A stretch of 64,000 bases of DNA, taken from positions 62,001-126,000 of the forward strand of contig JAJYIF010000004.1 of assembly GCA_021790195.1 (NCBI GenBank), given 5' to 3'. This document shows positions 7,659-15,990 of the stretch, one piece after another. The notes under the pieces are model-generated. The model did no database searches. It saw only the letters and a program-made list of their open reading frames with translations, and was not told the DNA's origin. This DNA comes from Nitrospirota bacterium. Its GTDB lineage: Bacteria; Nitrospirota; Thermodesulfovibrionia; Thermodesulfovibrionales; UBA9159. A program made the position numbers and the translations under genes. Every line of letters starts with the position of its first letter. Position 1 is the first letter of the stretch.

Positions 7659-8605
7659 TTTCCACTCCCCACAAAAAACGAAGCGTACCATTCAGCAGTC
7701 TTTTCAAGACCCCGGTGCATGTCCCACTCAGGCCTGAATGACAGATATTTGTTTGCCTTGCTCACGTCCGCGTAATCATAACGGATATCTCCGGGCTGGG
7801 GAGGGCCGAAAACAGGGGGGATTTTCCTGCTCAGAATTCCCTGAAGAAAAGCACATAGCTGGTTTACAGTGGTTTGCAGGCCGGTGCCGATATTCATGAC
7901 ACCGCCTGAAATACCGACGGCGTTACATGCGGCGATGGTGGCGCGGGCGCAGTCCTTTACATATAAGAAATCCCTCGACTGTTCTCCGTCTCCGTAGATT
8001 GTCGGGGCTGTGCCGGAGACCAACGCGGAAACGAATTTAGGAATGACGCCGGCATATTGCGAGGCCGCATCCTGGCGCGGTCCGTATACATTGAAGTACC
8101 TGAGCGACGCTGTTTCGAGACCATAAAGAGACGAGAAGAGGCCGCAATAATGCTCGCCCGCCATCTTGCTGGCCGCATAAGGGGAAGATACGGGCGATAC
8201 CTTTTCTTCAGACCTCGGAAGCACGGGGCTGTCTCCATAAACGGCGGAAGAAGAAGCATACACGAACCTCTTCACCTTTGCGTCCCTCGCAGCGACAAGG
8301 GTGTTCAGTATGCCCGTCACATTGATCTCGTGCGTCTCCAGCGGCTGTTCGACTGAGCGCGGGACCTCGTGGAGGGCAGCCAGGTGAATGGCATATTTCA
8401 CATTCTTCATCGCCTGCCGGCACGAGTCAGGATCTCTTACATCTCCTTCAACTATTTCTAAGGAGTCCGCGAACTGAGAAAGGTTTTCCTTTTTCCCTGT
8501 AGAAAAGTTGTCGAGGATACGCACCTTCTCTCCCTTTTCGATGAGAGATTCGATGATATGCGATCCTATAAAGCCTGCTCCGCCGGTTACTAGATATAGC
8601 GACAT
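7655..8605 (-). CDS. NAD-dependent nucleotide-sugar epimerase/dehydratase (GalE/WbpP-like SDR)
   Basis: 316 residues, extended short-chain dehydrogenase fold. The NAD-binding TGGAGFIG is at 7-14, the active-site serine region SSSAVYG at 118-124, and Y143-x3-K147 is the catalytic pair. The overall pattern fits UDP-glucose/UDP-N-acetylglucosamine 4-epimerases of the WbpP/Gne kind. AAAGGAAAAG precedes the ATG. It heads the operon with hpnJ and two SMR genes and could supply the sugar for the hopanoid head group. The HpnA family (hopanoid-associated sugar epimerase) is an alternative name, not certain from sequence. Confidence 0.85.
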   Translation of the reverse strand: MSLYLVTGGAGFIGSHIIESLIEKGEKVRILDNFSTGKKENLSQFADSLEIVEGDVRDPDSCRQAMKNVKYAIHLAALHEVPRSVEQPLETHEINVTGILNTLVAARDAKVKRFVYASSSAVYGDSPVLPRSEEKVSPVSSPYAASKMAGEHYCGLFSSLYGLETASLRYFNVYGPRQDAASQYAGVIPKFVSALVSGTAPTIYGDGEQSRDFLYVKDCARATIAACNAVGISGGVMNIGTGLQTTVNQLCAFLQGILSRKIPPVFGPPQPGDIRYDYADVSKANKYLSFRPEWDMHRGLEKTAEWYASFFVGSGK

Positions 8606-8635
8606 TCTTTTCCTTTCGTGAAAGACGTATCTTTA

Positions 8636-8664
8636 ATGGTAACTTCTCGTTTCGAGTTTGTCAA
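8636..8664 (-). promoter_or_regulatory. sigma70-like promoter of the epimerase-hpnJ-SMR operon
   Basis: On the - strand TTGACA (8664-8659) is followed after exactly 17 bp by TACCAT (8641-8636). The spacer holds a perfect palindrome, CTCGAAACGAG (8646-8656), which is where a repressor could sit. The start codon follows 30 bp downstream. Confidence 0.6.
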
Positions 8665-8756
8665 TTTTGAAAGTCAGGTATTCTAACTTTTTTCGACAGT
8701 TTTTGTCGGTGTCCCTTATAGTGCCTCTGCGCGCACGAATTCCGCTTCGGTGAAAA

Positions 8757-9248
8757 TCACTTTTTTGCGTGCCTGCGGGCTTGCCTTGATTGGAACAAGA
8801 CGTAAGCGAGATATGCCGCTACGCCTAAGTTTACGAGAAGGACGGTAATCTTGGGCCATGTCACACCGCGCGCCACTTCAAACAGCTCAATGGGAATATA
8901 CATTGCGCTGGTAAGAAAACCAAACCATTCGGCCCATTGGCGTTCTGTCCACAGGCCGTATGCCTCCGCGAAACGTATTACCGAGTAAAACAGCGCTGAA
9001 AAGGCTATTGCCCAAAGGCGCATATCGGTCATCTTATCGGCCGCATCGATAAAAATCCGTGGATAGTGGCTGGCAGGATTAAGATGGAAGTGGCGGACAA
9101 GCTGCTCGGCTGCGGAGTGAAGGTCCTTATGTACCAGTGCCAGCAAGCCGAAACCCGCAAGCAGAACAAGAGCGCCCTTCGCAGCCTCAAAAAGCGCAAC
9201 GACGCAAAGCCCCTTTCTTGAGTGAACCTTTTTTCTGGATTTGGCCAT
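8757..9248 (-). CDS. DUF2127 family membrane protein
   Basis: 163 residues with about four membrane helices. The basic N-terminus followed by FEAAKGALVLLAGFG, and the segment AYGLWTERQWAEWFG, are typical of the DUF2127 family, whose function is unknown. It is a single gene, divergent from nothing obvious: the M23-like gene upstream on the same strand ends 12 bp before this start, so the two may be cotranscribed. Confidence 0.85.
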   Translation of the reverse strand: MAKSRKKVHSRKGLCVVALFEAAKGALVLLAGFGLLALVHKDLHSAAEQLVRHFHLNPASHYPRIFIDAADKMTDMRLWAIAFSALFYSVIRFAEAYGLWTERQWAEWFGFLTSAMYIPIELFEVARGVTWPKITVLLVNLGVAAYLAYVLFQSRQARRHAKK

Positions 9249-9260
9249 AATGCTATGATA

Positions 9261-9806
9261 CTAAATAATATCCAGAGGGTCGAAGAAGCGCACGGCTTTA
9301 TCTTCCTCGAGGATTTTCCAGTCCAGGATTCCTGGGGACATGTCCCCTGGAACCATTGCTACGGAAATGTGGAGATGACATGGCGCCTTTCCGGTCGAAG
9401 ACCCGGCAAGGGCCGCGATTTCGGTCCCAGCCCTGAATGTCTCGCCGATTCGAACATGCTGCGCTTGCACCACATGGCCGTAGATTGTAAATAGTACGGA
9501 ATCCCCGTCATAAATCTCGTGGGCCGCAAACACAGAATATCCGATAAAATCCCTGATCACGCCGACAATCCTGCCGTCGAAAATGATTGGAATCTTTGTG
9601 CCCTCCTCAAGCGTTCGCAACGTCCCGTCAGCCGCTTTATAGGACCGCAAATCCAGCCCGTTATGCCGCCGGCCGCGAGCTTTCTTGTCTCCCCACCATT
9701 TTGTTTCGGACGAGAACAACATGCCGGGCTCGAATATCCATCTATTAAACTTTAGGGCATTCAGCCTGATCAGATGTTCCGTGAAGCGACTTTGGTTAAG
9801 ATGCAC
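9261..9806 (-). CDS. M23 (LytM)-like metallopeptidase domain protein
   Basis: 181 residues. The zinc-site elements of the M23 fold appear in order: RHNGLD (HxxxD-type), YGHV with a following G-E-x-F-x-A-G-T-E-I turn, and HLHIS. Active M23 enzymes cut peptidoglycan cross-bridges. No signal peptide is visible, which is unusual for a cell-wall enzyme; either the true start is elsewhere, or the protein uses the fold for another purpose. The start is GTG with GGAG about 10 bases upstream. It is followed closely by the DUF2127 gene. Confidence 0.7.
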   Translation of the reverse strand: MHLNQSRFTEHLIRLNALKFNRWIFEPGMLFSSETKWWGDKKARGRRHNGLDLRSYKAADGTLRTLEEGTKIPIIFDGRIVGVIRDFIGYSVFAAHEIYDGDSVLFTIYGHVVQAQHVRIGETFRAGTEIAALAGSSTGKAPCHLHISVAMVPGDMSPGILDWKILEEDKAVRFFDPLDII

Positions 9807-9932
9807 GTTGAAATTACTCCGTTTCTATTCCGAAGCGAGATACCTTCCATAAAATGATAAGTTCATTATATCAACTTTTGCCCCATATCTTTCAGGGAGA
9901 AGGGAGGCGTAGGACTCGCATAGTTTATGGTA

Positions 9933-9962
9933 TTGAATCGAGTCAACGGATACTCCTATAAT
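9933..9962 (+). promoter_or_regulatory. sigma70-like promoter of the two-CW gene
   Basis: TTGAAT (9933-9938) and a perfect TATAAT (9957-9962) are separated by 18 bp. The ATG at 9986 follows 23 bp later. Confidence 0.65.
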
Positions 9963-9985
9963 AAAACTATGGCTGGGATGTGTTT

Positions 9986-10291
9986 ATGAAGAAGAACTGC
10001 TGGGAAGTCAAGGGTTGCGGAAGGGAGCAGGGAGGCAAGAACGAAAAGACACTCGGACTCTGCCCCGCGGCCACGGATGAAAGGCTTCACGGTGTTCACG
10101 GGGGGACCAATGCGGGAAGGGCCTGCTGGGTAGTGGCCGGGACATTTTGCGGTGGAGAAGTGCAGGGCACCTTTGCTCAGAAATTACGGGACTGTACCCT
10201 GTGTGATTTTTTTGATCTGGTAAGGAAGGAAGAAGGCAAGAATTACGAAATATCTCTGGTCTTGCTTAAGAAGCTGAAGACGATCAAATAA
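9986..10291 (+). CDS. two-CW domain small cysteine-rich protein
   Basis: About 101 residues. Near the N-terminus KKNCWEVKGCGRE and mid-protein RACWVVAGTFC form two Cys-Trp motifs; LCPA and CTLCDFF supply further cysteines. This is the arrangement of the two-CW domain proteins, common next to sensors in Nitrospirota and Deltaproteobacteria, where the cysteines are thought to bind metal or a haem or FeS centre; the function is not established. I prefer the ATG at 9986 over the GTG at 9980 because of ribosome-site spacing. Confidence 0.75.
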   Translation: MKKNCWEVKGCGREQGGKNEKTLGLCPAATDERLHGVHGGTNAGRACWVVAGTFCGGEVQGTFAQKLRDCTLCDFFDLVRKEEGKNYEISLVLLKKLKTIK

Positions 10292-10366
10292 GCCCGTTCA
10301 GATTTTCTCACCCTTTCCCTCGCGGGCAAGAGCCTTTCCTTTAATGAAAAGAATATATTATCATAG

Positions 10367-10395
10367 TTGACACCGACGCGGCGCGCCATTATCAT
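10367..10395 (+). promoter_or_regulatory. sigma70-like promoter of the DegT-epimerase operon
   Basis: Consensus TTGACA (10367-10372), 17-bp spacer, TATCAT (10390-10395). The -10 lies inside ATTATCATGGTAAT, a near-palindrome that recurs at the Rieske-nuo promoter (15317-15332). Confidence 0.7.
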
Positions 10396-10504
10396 GGTAA
10401 TGTTGCGCCGAACATCGGTGGGGTTCTTCATTCATTTGCTCAGGCTGTTCAACGGGTTTTGCAAAGAAGATTGACTATCGACCAAGGAAACGGAGGAAGT
10501 GCGA

Positions 10505-11638
10505 ATGACCGTACAGGCTCAGGGATATAAAATACCGGCAGCGAAGATCCAGTTTCTGCCGGAGGACCGGCAGTGGATAGCTGAGCGCATCCAGGAAGCG
10601 CTGGGAACCGGACAGCTTACGCTCGGGAAATACGGCGCCGAGTTCGAGAAGGGCTTCGCCCAATTTTGCGGATGCAAGCATGCCGTTGCAGTCAACAGCG
10701 GCACGAGCGCCCTGGAGATCATTCTTCGGGCACTCGGAATAGAGGGCAAGGATGTCCTGGTCCCTACGAATACCTTTTTTGCCACGGCAGCGGCTGTAGT
10801 CCATGCGGGCGGAAATCCCATCCTTGTGGAGATGGACCCGGAATCTTTCGGTATCAGACCGGAGGATGTGGAAGGCAAGATCACTGCGAAGACAGCCGGC
10901 GTTATAGTCGTCCACATAGGCGGAATAGTTTCGCGGCGGATCAAGGAACTGCAGGAGCTCTGCAGGAAGAAGGGCATCTGGCTGGTTGAGGATGCGGCCC
11001 ATGCTCACGGGTCTTCGTATCAGGGCGTGAAGGCGGGAGCTTTTGGAATGGCCGGGTCTTTCAGCTTCTATCCCACGAAGGTCATGACTTCTGCGGAGGG
11101 AGGCATGATCGTGACGAACGACGACCGGATCGCTGAGGAGGCACGGATCTATCGCGACCAGGGCAAGGCGAGTTTCACGCAGAACGCCCATGTCCGCATG
11201 GGCTACAACTGGCGCATGTCCGAGCCCCATGCGATCATAGGCCTTAAACATCTCGAACGCCTGCCGTCCATGATCTCCGACCGTCAGAAGATAGCGGGCA
11301 TATATGATCAGGGAGTCGCGGAATTTCGAAATCTGTTTGCGCTGAAAGTGCCCGAAGGCGGGGTATGCAATTATTACAAGTACATCGCTGTTCTTAAAGA
11401 TAAGAGAGACAGGAAGGCCCTCAAGACCTTACTGCGCGAGAAGTACGGGGTCTCGCTTTCGGGCGAGGTCTACGAGGAGCCGCTTCACAAGCAGCCGGTT
11501 TTCTCACAATATGTCTCCGGCCCTCTTTCGGTCTCGGAAGACCTTTGCGCCCGTCATATCTGCCTTCCGGTTTTTTCTGGGATGAAGGAAGACGAGGGCA
11601 GGTGGGTTATAAGCGCTTTGAAAGAAGTTGTAGGATAA
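10505..11638 (+). CDS. DegT/DnrJ/EryC1/StrS family PLP-dependent sugar aminotransferase
   Basis: 377 residues. Fold-type I aminotransferase features: SGTSAL at 65-70 (phosphate binding), D163 in EDAAHAHG, and the PLP lysine K192 in FYPTKVMTSAEGG. Family members transfer an amino group, usually from glutamate, to a keto-sugar bound to a nucleotide, giving amino sugars for surface glycans or antibiotics. GGAGG lies 8 bases before the ATG; a GTG at 10499 is less well spaced. It forms a two-gene operon with the epimerase 30 bp downstream, so both probably act on one nucleotide sugar. The exact sugar is not readable. Confidence 0.87.
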   Translation: MTVQAQGYKIPAAKIQFLPEDRQWIAERIQEALGTGQLTLGKYGAEFEKGFAQFCGCKHAVAVNSGTSALEIILRALGIEGKDVLVPTNTFFATAAAVVHAGGNPILVEMDPESFGIRPEDVEGKITAKTAGVIVVHIGGIVSRRIKELQELCRKKGIWLVEDAAHAHGSSYQGVKAGAFGMAGSFSFYPTKVMTSAEGGMIVTNDDRIAEEARIYRDQGKASFTQNAHVRMGYNWRMSEPHAIIGLKHLERLPSMISDRQKIAGIYDQGVAEFRNLFALKVPEGGVCNYYKYIAVLKDKRDRKALKTLLREKYGVSLSGEVYEEPLHKQPVFSQYVSGPLSVSEDLCARHICLPVFSGMKEDEGRWVISALKEVVG

Positions 11639-11667
11639 AGTTCTTTATATACAAAGGAGATTTCATA

Positions 11668-12585
11668 ATGGCAAAAGTAGTCGTAACAGGGGGAAGCGGA
11701 TTTATAGGGTCGCATGTCGTCGATGCCCTTGCAGATGCCGGGCATCAGGTGACCGTAATCGACCACAGGGTCCGTCCCCATCGCAGTGATGTCGGTTTCG
11801 AAGACGTGGACCTTATGGACATGTCGTCTGTCCTGGCTGCCACGAGGGGAGCGGAGCATGTCTTCCATCTCGCGGCGGTGTCGAATGTAAATTATGCGCA
11901 CAAGTATCCGGTGTATACCACCGCCCTTAATGTCCTCGGGACCACTCATGTGCTGGAAGCGGCCAGGGTGAACGGCAGCAAGCGCGTCTATCTCGCCTCT
12001 ACTGTCTGGGTCTATAACGGGACACCCAATGACGGGCCTCTTGATGAGGCAGTCCCCTTCTATCTCAATGGGGCCGGCCACATCTATACTTCCTCTAAGA
12101 TGGCGTGCGAGATGATCTGCCACAATTATCACCAGCTTTATAACGTGCCTTTTACTGTTTTGCGTCTCGGCATTCCCTATGGGCCCCGTATGCGTGAAGA
12201 ACTGCTTATCCCGATCTTCGTCAAGAAGGCGTTGAGCGGTCAGCCACTCACAGTGGCGGGAAAGGGGAGTCAGTACCGTAATTTCATCTACGTCCGGGAC
12301 CTTGCGGAAGCTCACGTGCTAGCGATGAAGGATCAGGCGGAGAACCAGACTTACAACCTCGAAGGCCCTCAGAAAGTGACGGTGCTCCAGGTCGCCGAGG
12401 GCATACGCTCCGCTATCGGCGAACATGTAAAGATTGAATTTGTTCCGGAGCGTCCCGGGGACTTCGGGGGCAAAGAGGTGTCTGCGGAGAAGGCATGGAA
12501 GGACCTGGGCTGGAAGCCAAAGGTGAATTTTGATGAGGGACTCAGGACAACTGTTGACTGGTTCCGTCAGAAATGGGGTAAGTGA
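11668..12585 (+). CDS. NAD-dependent sugar epimerase/dehydratase (extended SDR)
   Basis: 305 residues. TGGSGFIG at 7-14 binds NAD; STVWVYN at 111-117 and Y140-x3-K144 are the catalytic parts. The C-terminal part has the RNFIYVRDLAEAH substrate-binding pattern of UDP-sugar epimerases. AAAGGAG is ideally spaced before the ATG. It follows the DegT aminotransferase in one operon, suggesting a pathway to an amino sugar. It is distinct from the epimerase at 7655. Confidence 0.85.
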   Translation: MAKVVVTGGSGFIGSHVVDALADAGHQVTVIDHRVRPHRSDVGFEDVDLMDMSSVLAATRGAEHVFHLAAVSNVNYAHKYPVYTTALNVLGTTHVLEAARVNGSKRVYLASTVWVYNGTPNDGPLDEAVPFYLNGAGHIYTSSKMACEMICHNYHQLYNVPFTVLRLGIPYGPRMREELLIPIFVKKALSGQPLTVAGKGSQYRNFIYVRDLAEAHVLAMKDQAENQTYNLEGPQKVTVLQVAEGIRSAIGEHVKIEFVPERPGDFGGKEVSAEKAWKDLGWKPKVNFDEGLRTTVDWFRQKWGK

Positions 12586-12625
12586 AGGGCCTTTCTGCGA
12601 GTCGATAGAGTCCCGAGATTGATGT

Positions 12626-12774
12626 ATTAACAGTCTCAAAATAATATTTACAGACTTTTGGCTTTCGTCCGTCATGCCCGAGGTCCTTAGTCGAGCATCC
12701 ATGCTTCTCAACCTGGATTCCCGCCTTCGCGGGAATGACGACTATGAAGTACAGACTATTATGAGACAGTTAAT
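12626..12774. repeat. 149-bp nested inverted repeat, MITE/REP-like
   Basis: Outer arms: ATTAACAGTCTCA near 12626-12655 and, inverted, ATGAGACAGTTAAT near 12749-12774. Inner arms: CGTCAT (12670) and ATGACG (to 12740). Core: ATTCCCGC-CTTC-GCGGGAAT hairpin (12717-12736). There is no coding potential. This is the main content of the 12586-12980 gap; the rest (to 12980) is AT-rich, with a weak ribosome site before the TTG start at 12981. Confidence 0.7.
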
Positions 12775-12980
12775 AATCTTATGGACAGGGATGGTCCAAA
12801 ACTTTCTTGCAATCGATTGATTATTCTTTTATCAAGTGTAATAAGGGTTTTGTCAGAAGCTTTCTGAAATGAGTATCATCTTGCTTATTAAGGGTTAATA
12901 TTATGGTATCGATGCAGAAAGTTCTGCCCCACACCCGTCCATTTCCAGGAACAACGCAAGGTGATCATTAAAAGGTAAAG

Positions 12981-13715
12981 TTGAAATTAGCGATATTTTC
13001 AGCTTTTCCTCAGGAATTAAAGTGCTCTCTCCAAAATCTCGGAGCAAAGAAGGTTTCCGGGCGGCAGCCATTTCTTCTCTTCTCAGCTTGTTATCATTCA
13101 TGCGAGATCCTGTTGATACAAACAGGCATCGGGCTGAAAAATGCGGAAGCTGCCCTGAAATATATCTTTGAAGAGCACAGGCCGGATTCTATTTTGTCCA
13201 TAGGATTCGGAGGGGCACTATATAGTGGCGCTGAAATAGGGGATCTTGTATGGGCCTCCAAGGTCTTTTTGGTTAACAACGGCATAGCCGAAACCATTGA
13301 GCTCCCGGAAAGCGGAAAGACGGCAAGCAGGATGTCAGGCAGAATCAAGATACGAGAGGGAACCATCCTGACTCTCGTCAGGCGAATGAAGAAATCAGGG
13401 ATCGGAAATGAGATGTGCAAGGGACTTCCCTTCCCCGTGTGCGACATGGAAACATTTGCGGTCGCGAAAGGAGCTGTTGAGAGAGGGCTGTCTTTCCTGG
13501 CTGTCCGGTCCATAACCGACCGGGCTGAGGAGGAGATTCCTCATGAGCTGTTCGAGGTGGTTGATGAGACGGGGACCTATCGCCTCTCTCGTGCGCTATC
13601 GGTTCTTCTTCGAAAGCCTTATCTCATAACCCAGAGCATGAAGCTCGGCATGAGGTCAAAGACTGCCGCCGGAAGACTCTGGCTGTCGGTCAAGTCCTTT
13701 ATCGAGACGCTCTGA
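12981..13715 (+). CDS. nucleoside phosphorylase-like protein, HpnG candidate
   Basis: 244 residues of the PNP/UDP-phosphorylase/MTAN superfamily. SIGFGGAL (73-80) followed by GDLVWASKVFLV is the phosphate/ribose region; D155-M-E157 is the sugar-binding DME motif, and D180 in RSITD is the base-binding acid. HpnG belongs to this family and removes adenine from adenosylhopane. HpnI and HpnJ homologues within 10 kb make HpnG a sensible guess, but a 5'-methylthioadenosine/SAH-type nucleosidase or other phosphorylase is not excluded. The start is TTG with AAAAGG upstream. It is transcribed alone. Confidence 0.65.
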   Translation: MKLAIFSAFPQELKCSLQNLGAKKVSGRQPFLLFSACYHSCEILLIQTGIGLKNAEAALKYIFEEHRPDSILSIGFGGALYSGAEIGDLVWASKVFLVNNGIAETIELPESGKTASRMSGRIKIREGTILTLVRRMKKSGIGNEMCKGLPFPVCDMETFAVAKGAVERGLSFLAVRSITDRAEEEIPHELFEVVDETGTYRLSRALSVLLRKPYLITQSMKLGMRSKTAAGRLWLSVKSFIETL

Positions 13716-13759
13716 TGACCGCCCTGTGCGACGCGAATGCGCCAGATGTATAATGAAAT

Positions 13760-13966
13760 ATGAAGACCGGCAACCTTGATAAGCGCTTTTCAGAGGCAAG
13801 CGGAAAACTCCACATCCCGTGCCCTCATAAGGAAATCACCGGAATCAAGATTCATGTGGTGATAAAGGAAGGGTATTGCTACCGCTCCGAGCAGTGCATG
13901 GTCATTAAGTGTAAATTCAACCGCCTGCAATCCGATATAGACTACGTTCTGTCCCTGACGTGGTAG
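13760..13966 (+). CDS. small cysteine-containing hypothetical protein
   Basis: 68 residues with five cysteines or histidines clustered as CPH (21-23) and C-x6-C-x5-C (40-52), which could bind a metal ion. I do not recognise the family. No strong ribosome site precedes the ATG. It lies 44 bp after the phosphorylase gene in the same direction and may be cotranscribed. Confidence 0.4.
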   Translation: MKTGNLDKRFSEASGKLHIPCPHKEITGIKIHVVIKEGYCYRSEQCMVIKCKFNRLQSDIDYVLSLTW

Positions 13967-14035
13967 AAGCGAGGGGCAGAGGGAAGGTTCCTTTCAAACA
14001 AAAGCATCCTTGAGCAGCTTGCTCTGTCTTAATCG

Positions 14036-15172
14036 CTACTTTCCCGTCAGGATCAGGTCCCGTCTCTTCGCAATTTCCTCAAGAAGTGAGAAGAACGAAT
14101 CAGAGAATGCCTTGACGCCTTCTTTTTCGAGCTGGTCGGTCACCGCTGTTATGTCTATGCCGAGCGACCCCAGTTTCCTGAACACCTCCTCGGCCCCGCG
14201 GAGATCATCCTCAATTGTGACCTTGACTTTCCCGTGGTCGGAGAATGCATTCAGTGTCGCTTCCGGCATAGTGTTGACCGTATCCGGGCCGATCAGCTCA
14301 TCGACGTATTTCACGTCGCTGTATTTCGGGTTCTTGGTCCCTGTACTGCCCCACAGGAGCCTCTGCTCATTTGCGCCCTTTTCCTTTAGGGCTTTGAAAC
14401 GCTGACCGGCGAATATTTCCTTATATCTTTTATATGCCAGTCTTGCATTGGCAACCGCCGCCTTGCCGATGAGGGCGTTGATCGTCTTCTTCTCGTCATC
14501 GGATGCCGATTCCAGACGCTTCTCAAGAAGCTTGTCAACAAGGGTATCCACTCTGCTTACAAAGAAGCTTGCCACAGAGGTAATCCCGTCAATCTTACCG
14601 CCGCTCTTGAGGCGGCGATCGAGTCCTTTGATATACGAGTCTGCGACTTCCGCAGCGCGCTCAATCGAAAAAAGGAGAGTGACGTTCACATTGACGCCCT
14701 CGGAGGTGAGCTGCTCAATGGCAGGGAGGCCCTGCTTTGTGGCCGGCACTTTGACAAGGATATTCTTTCTATTGATGGTTGTAAAAAGACGTCTCGCCTC
14801 CTTTATGGTCGCCTCAGTGTCGAATGCAAGGTCAGGAGAGACCTCTATGCTCACGAATCCGCTGACGCAGCTTGTCTTTTCGTGTGAGGCCAAGAGTATG
14901 TCCGCCGCGCCCGAAACGTCCTCTATGGCAAGCCCGAGGAAAAGCTCCTTCGGGTCCCTGATCCCCTTCTTGAGCATGGCCTTAAGAGATTCATCGTAAG
15001 CAGTGCTCCCCGAGATCGCCTTCTGAAAAATGGTAGGATTGGAAGTTATGCCGGTCACGCCTTCCACCACCATTTGCCTGAGTCTGCCGGTAGTAATAAG
15101 GTCCCTATAGAGATTGTCGAGCCAGACGCACTGTCCGAGGCTCTGAAGTTCCACTAACGGATTTTCATTCAT
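14036..15172 (-). CDS. tal: transaldolase
   Basis: 378 residues, an (alpha/beta)8 barrel of the longer TalB-like/bacterial type. The Schiff-base lysine is K141 in ILVKVPAT. GVTGITSNPTIFQKAI (38-53) is the signature at the start of the barrel, and LLWGSTGTKNP is the phosphate-binding region. It moves a dihydroxyacetone unit between sugar phosphates in the non-oxidative pentose phosphate pathway, in the cytoplasm. A perfect AAGGAGG precedes the ATG. It is convergent with the small gene at 13760 and transcribed alone. Confidence 0.95.
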   Translation of the reverse strand: MNENPLVELQSLGQCVWLDNLYRDLITTGRLRQMVVEGVTGITSNPTIFQKAISGSTAYDESLKAMLKKGIRDPKELFLGLAIEDVSGAADILLASHEKTSCVSGFVSIEVSPDLAFDTEATIKEARRLFTTINRKNILVKVPATKQGLPAIEQLTSEGVNVNVTLLFSIERAAEVADSYIKGLDRRLKSGGKIDGITSVASFFVSRVDTLVDKLLEKRLESASDDEKKTINALIGKAAVANARLAYKRYKEIFAGQRFKALKEKGANEQRLLWGSTGTKNPKYSDVKYVDELIGPDTVNTMPEATLNAFSDHGKVKVTIEDDLRGAEEVFRKLGSLGIDITAVTDQLEKEGVKAFSDSFFSLLEEIAKRRDLILTGK

Positions 15173-15304
15173 GTAATCCTTCCTCCTTGAATAGGTTGTA
15201 TCTAAATTAAATACTGTCTTAGAGAGAAACGGAAGTGTCCTTTAGAGTACCAGATTCCGGAGAAGAAGTTAAGGCCCTTCTGACTTTATTGAGTCATAAT
15301 TTTC

Positions 15305-15332
15305 TTGACTCCGCGCAATATCATGGTAATAT
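15305..15332 (+). promoter_or_regulatory. promoter of the Rieske-cytochrome bc-nuo operon
   Basis: TTGACT (15305-15310) and TAATAT (15327-15332), 16-bp spacer. The region contains AATATCATGGTAATATT (15317-15333), almost the same motif as at the promoter at 10367. The first start codon is 93 bp downstream. Confidence 0.6.
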
Positions 15333-15424
15333 TTTTAGGAAGTGAGCAAGAACCGGATTATCTGTTGCCGGGGCAATTATTCGGTAATGACTCGCGCAGA
15401 TAGAGGGCGGTAAGGAGGAATTTC

Positions 15425-15982
15425 ATGAGCGATCCAGTGCCGACAGATCGGCCGGGGAAAGAAACCGGACAGTATGAAGAAACTGATTCCGTTACGAGGA
15501 GGAAGTTCTTCAAGGTCGTCATCGGGGCGGCAGCCTTTCTGAACGGTCTTATCCTGGGGATACCCTTTCTCAGGGCGCTCATAAATCAGTCGCCGTTAAA
15601 GAAACTTTCCTATGTGGAGGTGGGCGATATCGGGTCTCTGCCGGCGGAGCAGCCGACGGACATGAATTTTCCGCTGCGCTCCAGCGATGCCTACCTCCAC
15701 GAAGAAGTCATACATTCCGTGTGGGTTGTCAAGCATTCGCCGACCGAGGCGACCGTTTTTTCTCCTATCTGCACCCACCTCGGATGCCATTATAAGTGGA
15801 ACCCGGAGGACGGACGTTTCGAATGTCCCTGCCACGGCAGCGTTTTTACCATTAGCGGAAAGGTCATCGGCGGTCCGGCGCCGCGTCCCCTCGATACCCT
15901 TCCATACAAGATAGAGAACGGAAAGCTTTTTGTCGAGTGGGAGCGGTTCAAGGTAGGAATATCTGAAAAGGTGCGTGCATAG
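15425..15982 (+). CDS. Rieske [2Fe-2S] protein of a cytochrome bc complex
   Basis: 185 residues. RRKFF at 25-29 and a following hydrophobic segment (32-52) form the Tat-dependent uncleaved membrane anchor. C116-T-H118-L-G-C121 and C134-P-C136-H137-G-S bind the [2Fe-2S] cluster on the periplasmic side. AAGGAGG precedes the ATG. Eight bases separate it from the cytochrome b gene, so the two subunits of the quinol-oxidising complex are made together. It is the first gene of the bc-nuo block. Confidence 0.95.
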   Translation: MSDPVPTDRPGKETGQYEETDSVTRRKFFKVVIGAAAFLNGLILGIPFLRALINQSPLKKLSYVEVGDIGSLPAEQPTDMNFPLRSSDAYLHEEVIHSVWVVKHSPTEATVFSPICTHLGCHYKWNPEDGRFECPCHGSVFTISGKVIGGPAPRPLDTLPYKIENGKLFVEWERFKVGISEKVRA

Positions 15983-15990
15983 GAGGCCTT

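Noticed and set aside
8686-8712. CGACA...TGTCG hairpin next to a T run
   Set aside because: The T run precedes the hairpin on the + strand and becomes an A run on the - strand, so it cannot act as a terminator for either flanking gene.
5334-10378. GACACCGAC recurring at 5334, 8704 (-) and 10369
   Set aside because: Only 9-11 bp long with unrelated surroundings, and one copy is part of a -35 element; probably chance or a decayed repeat.
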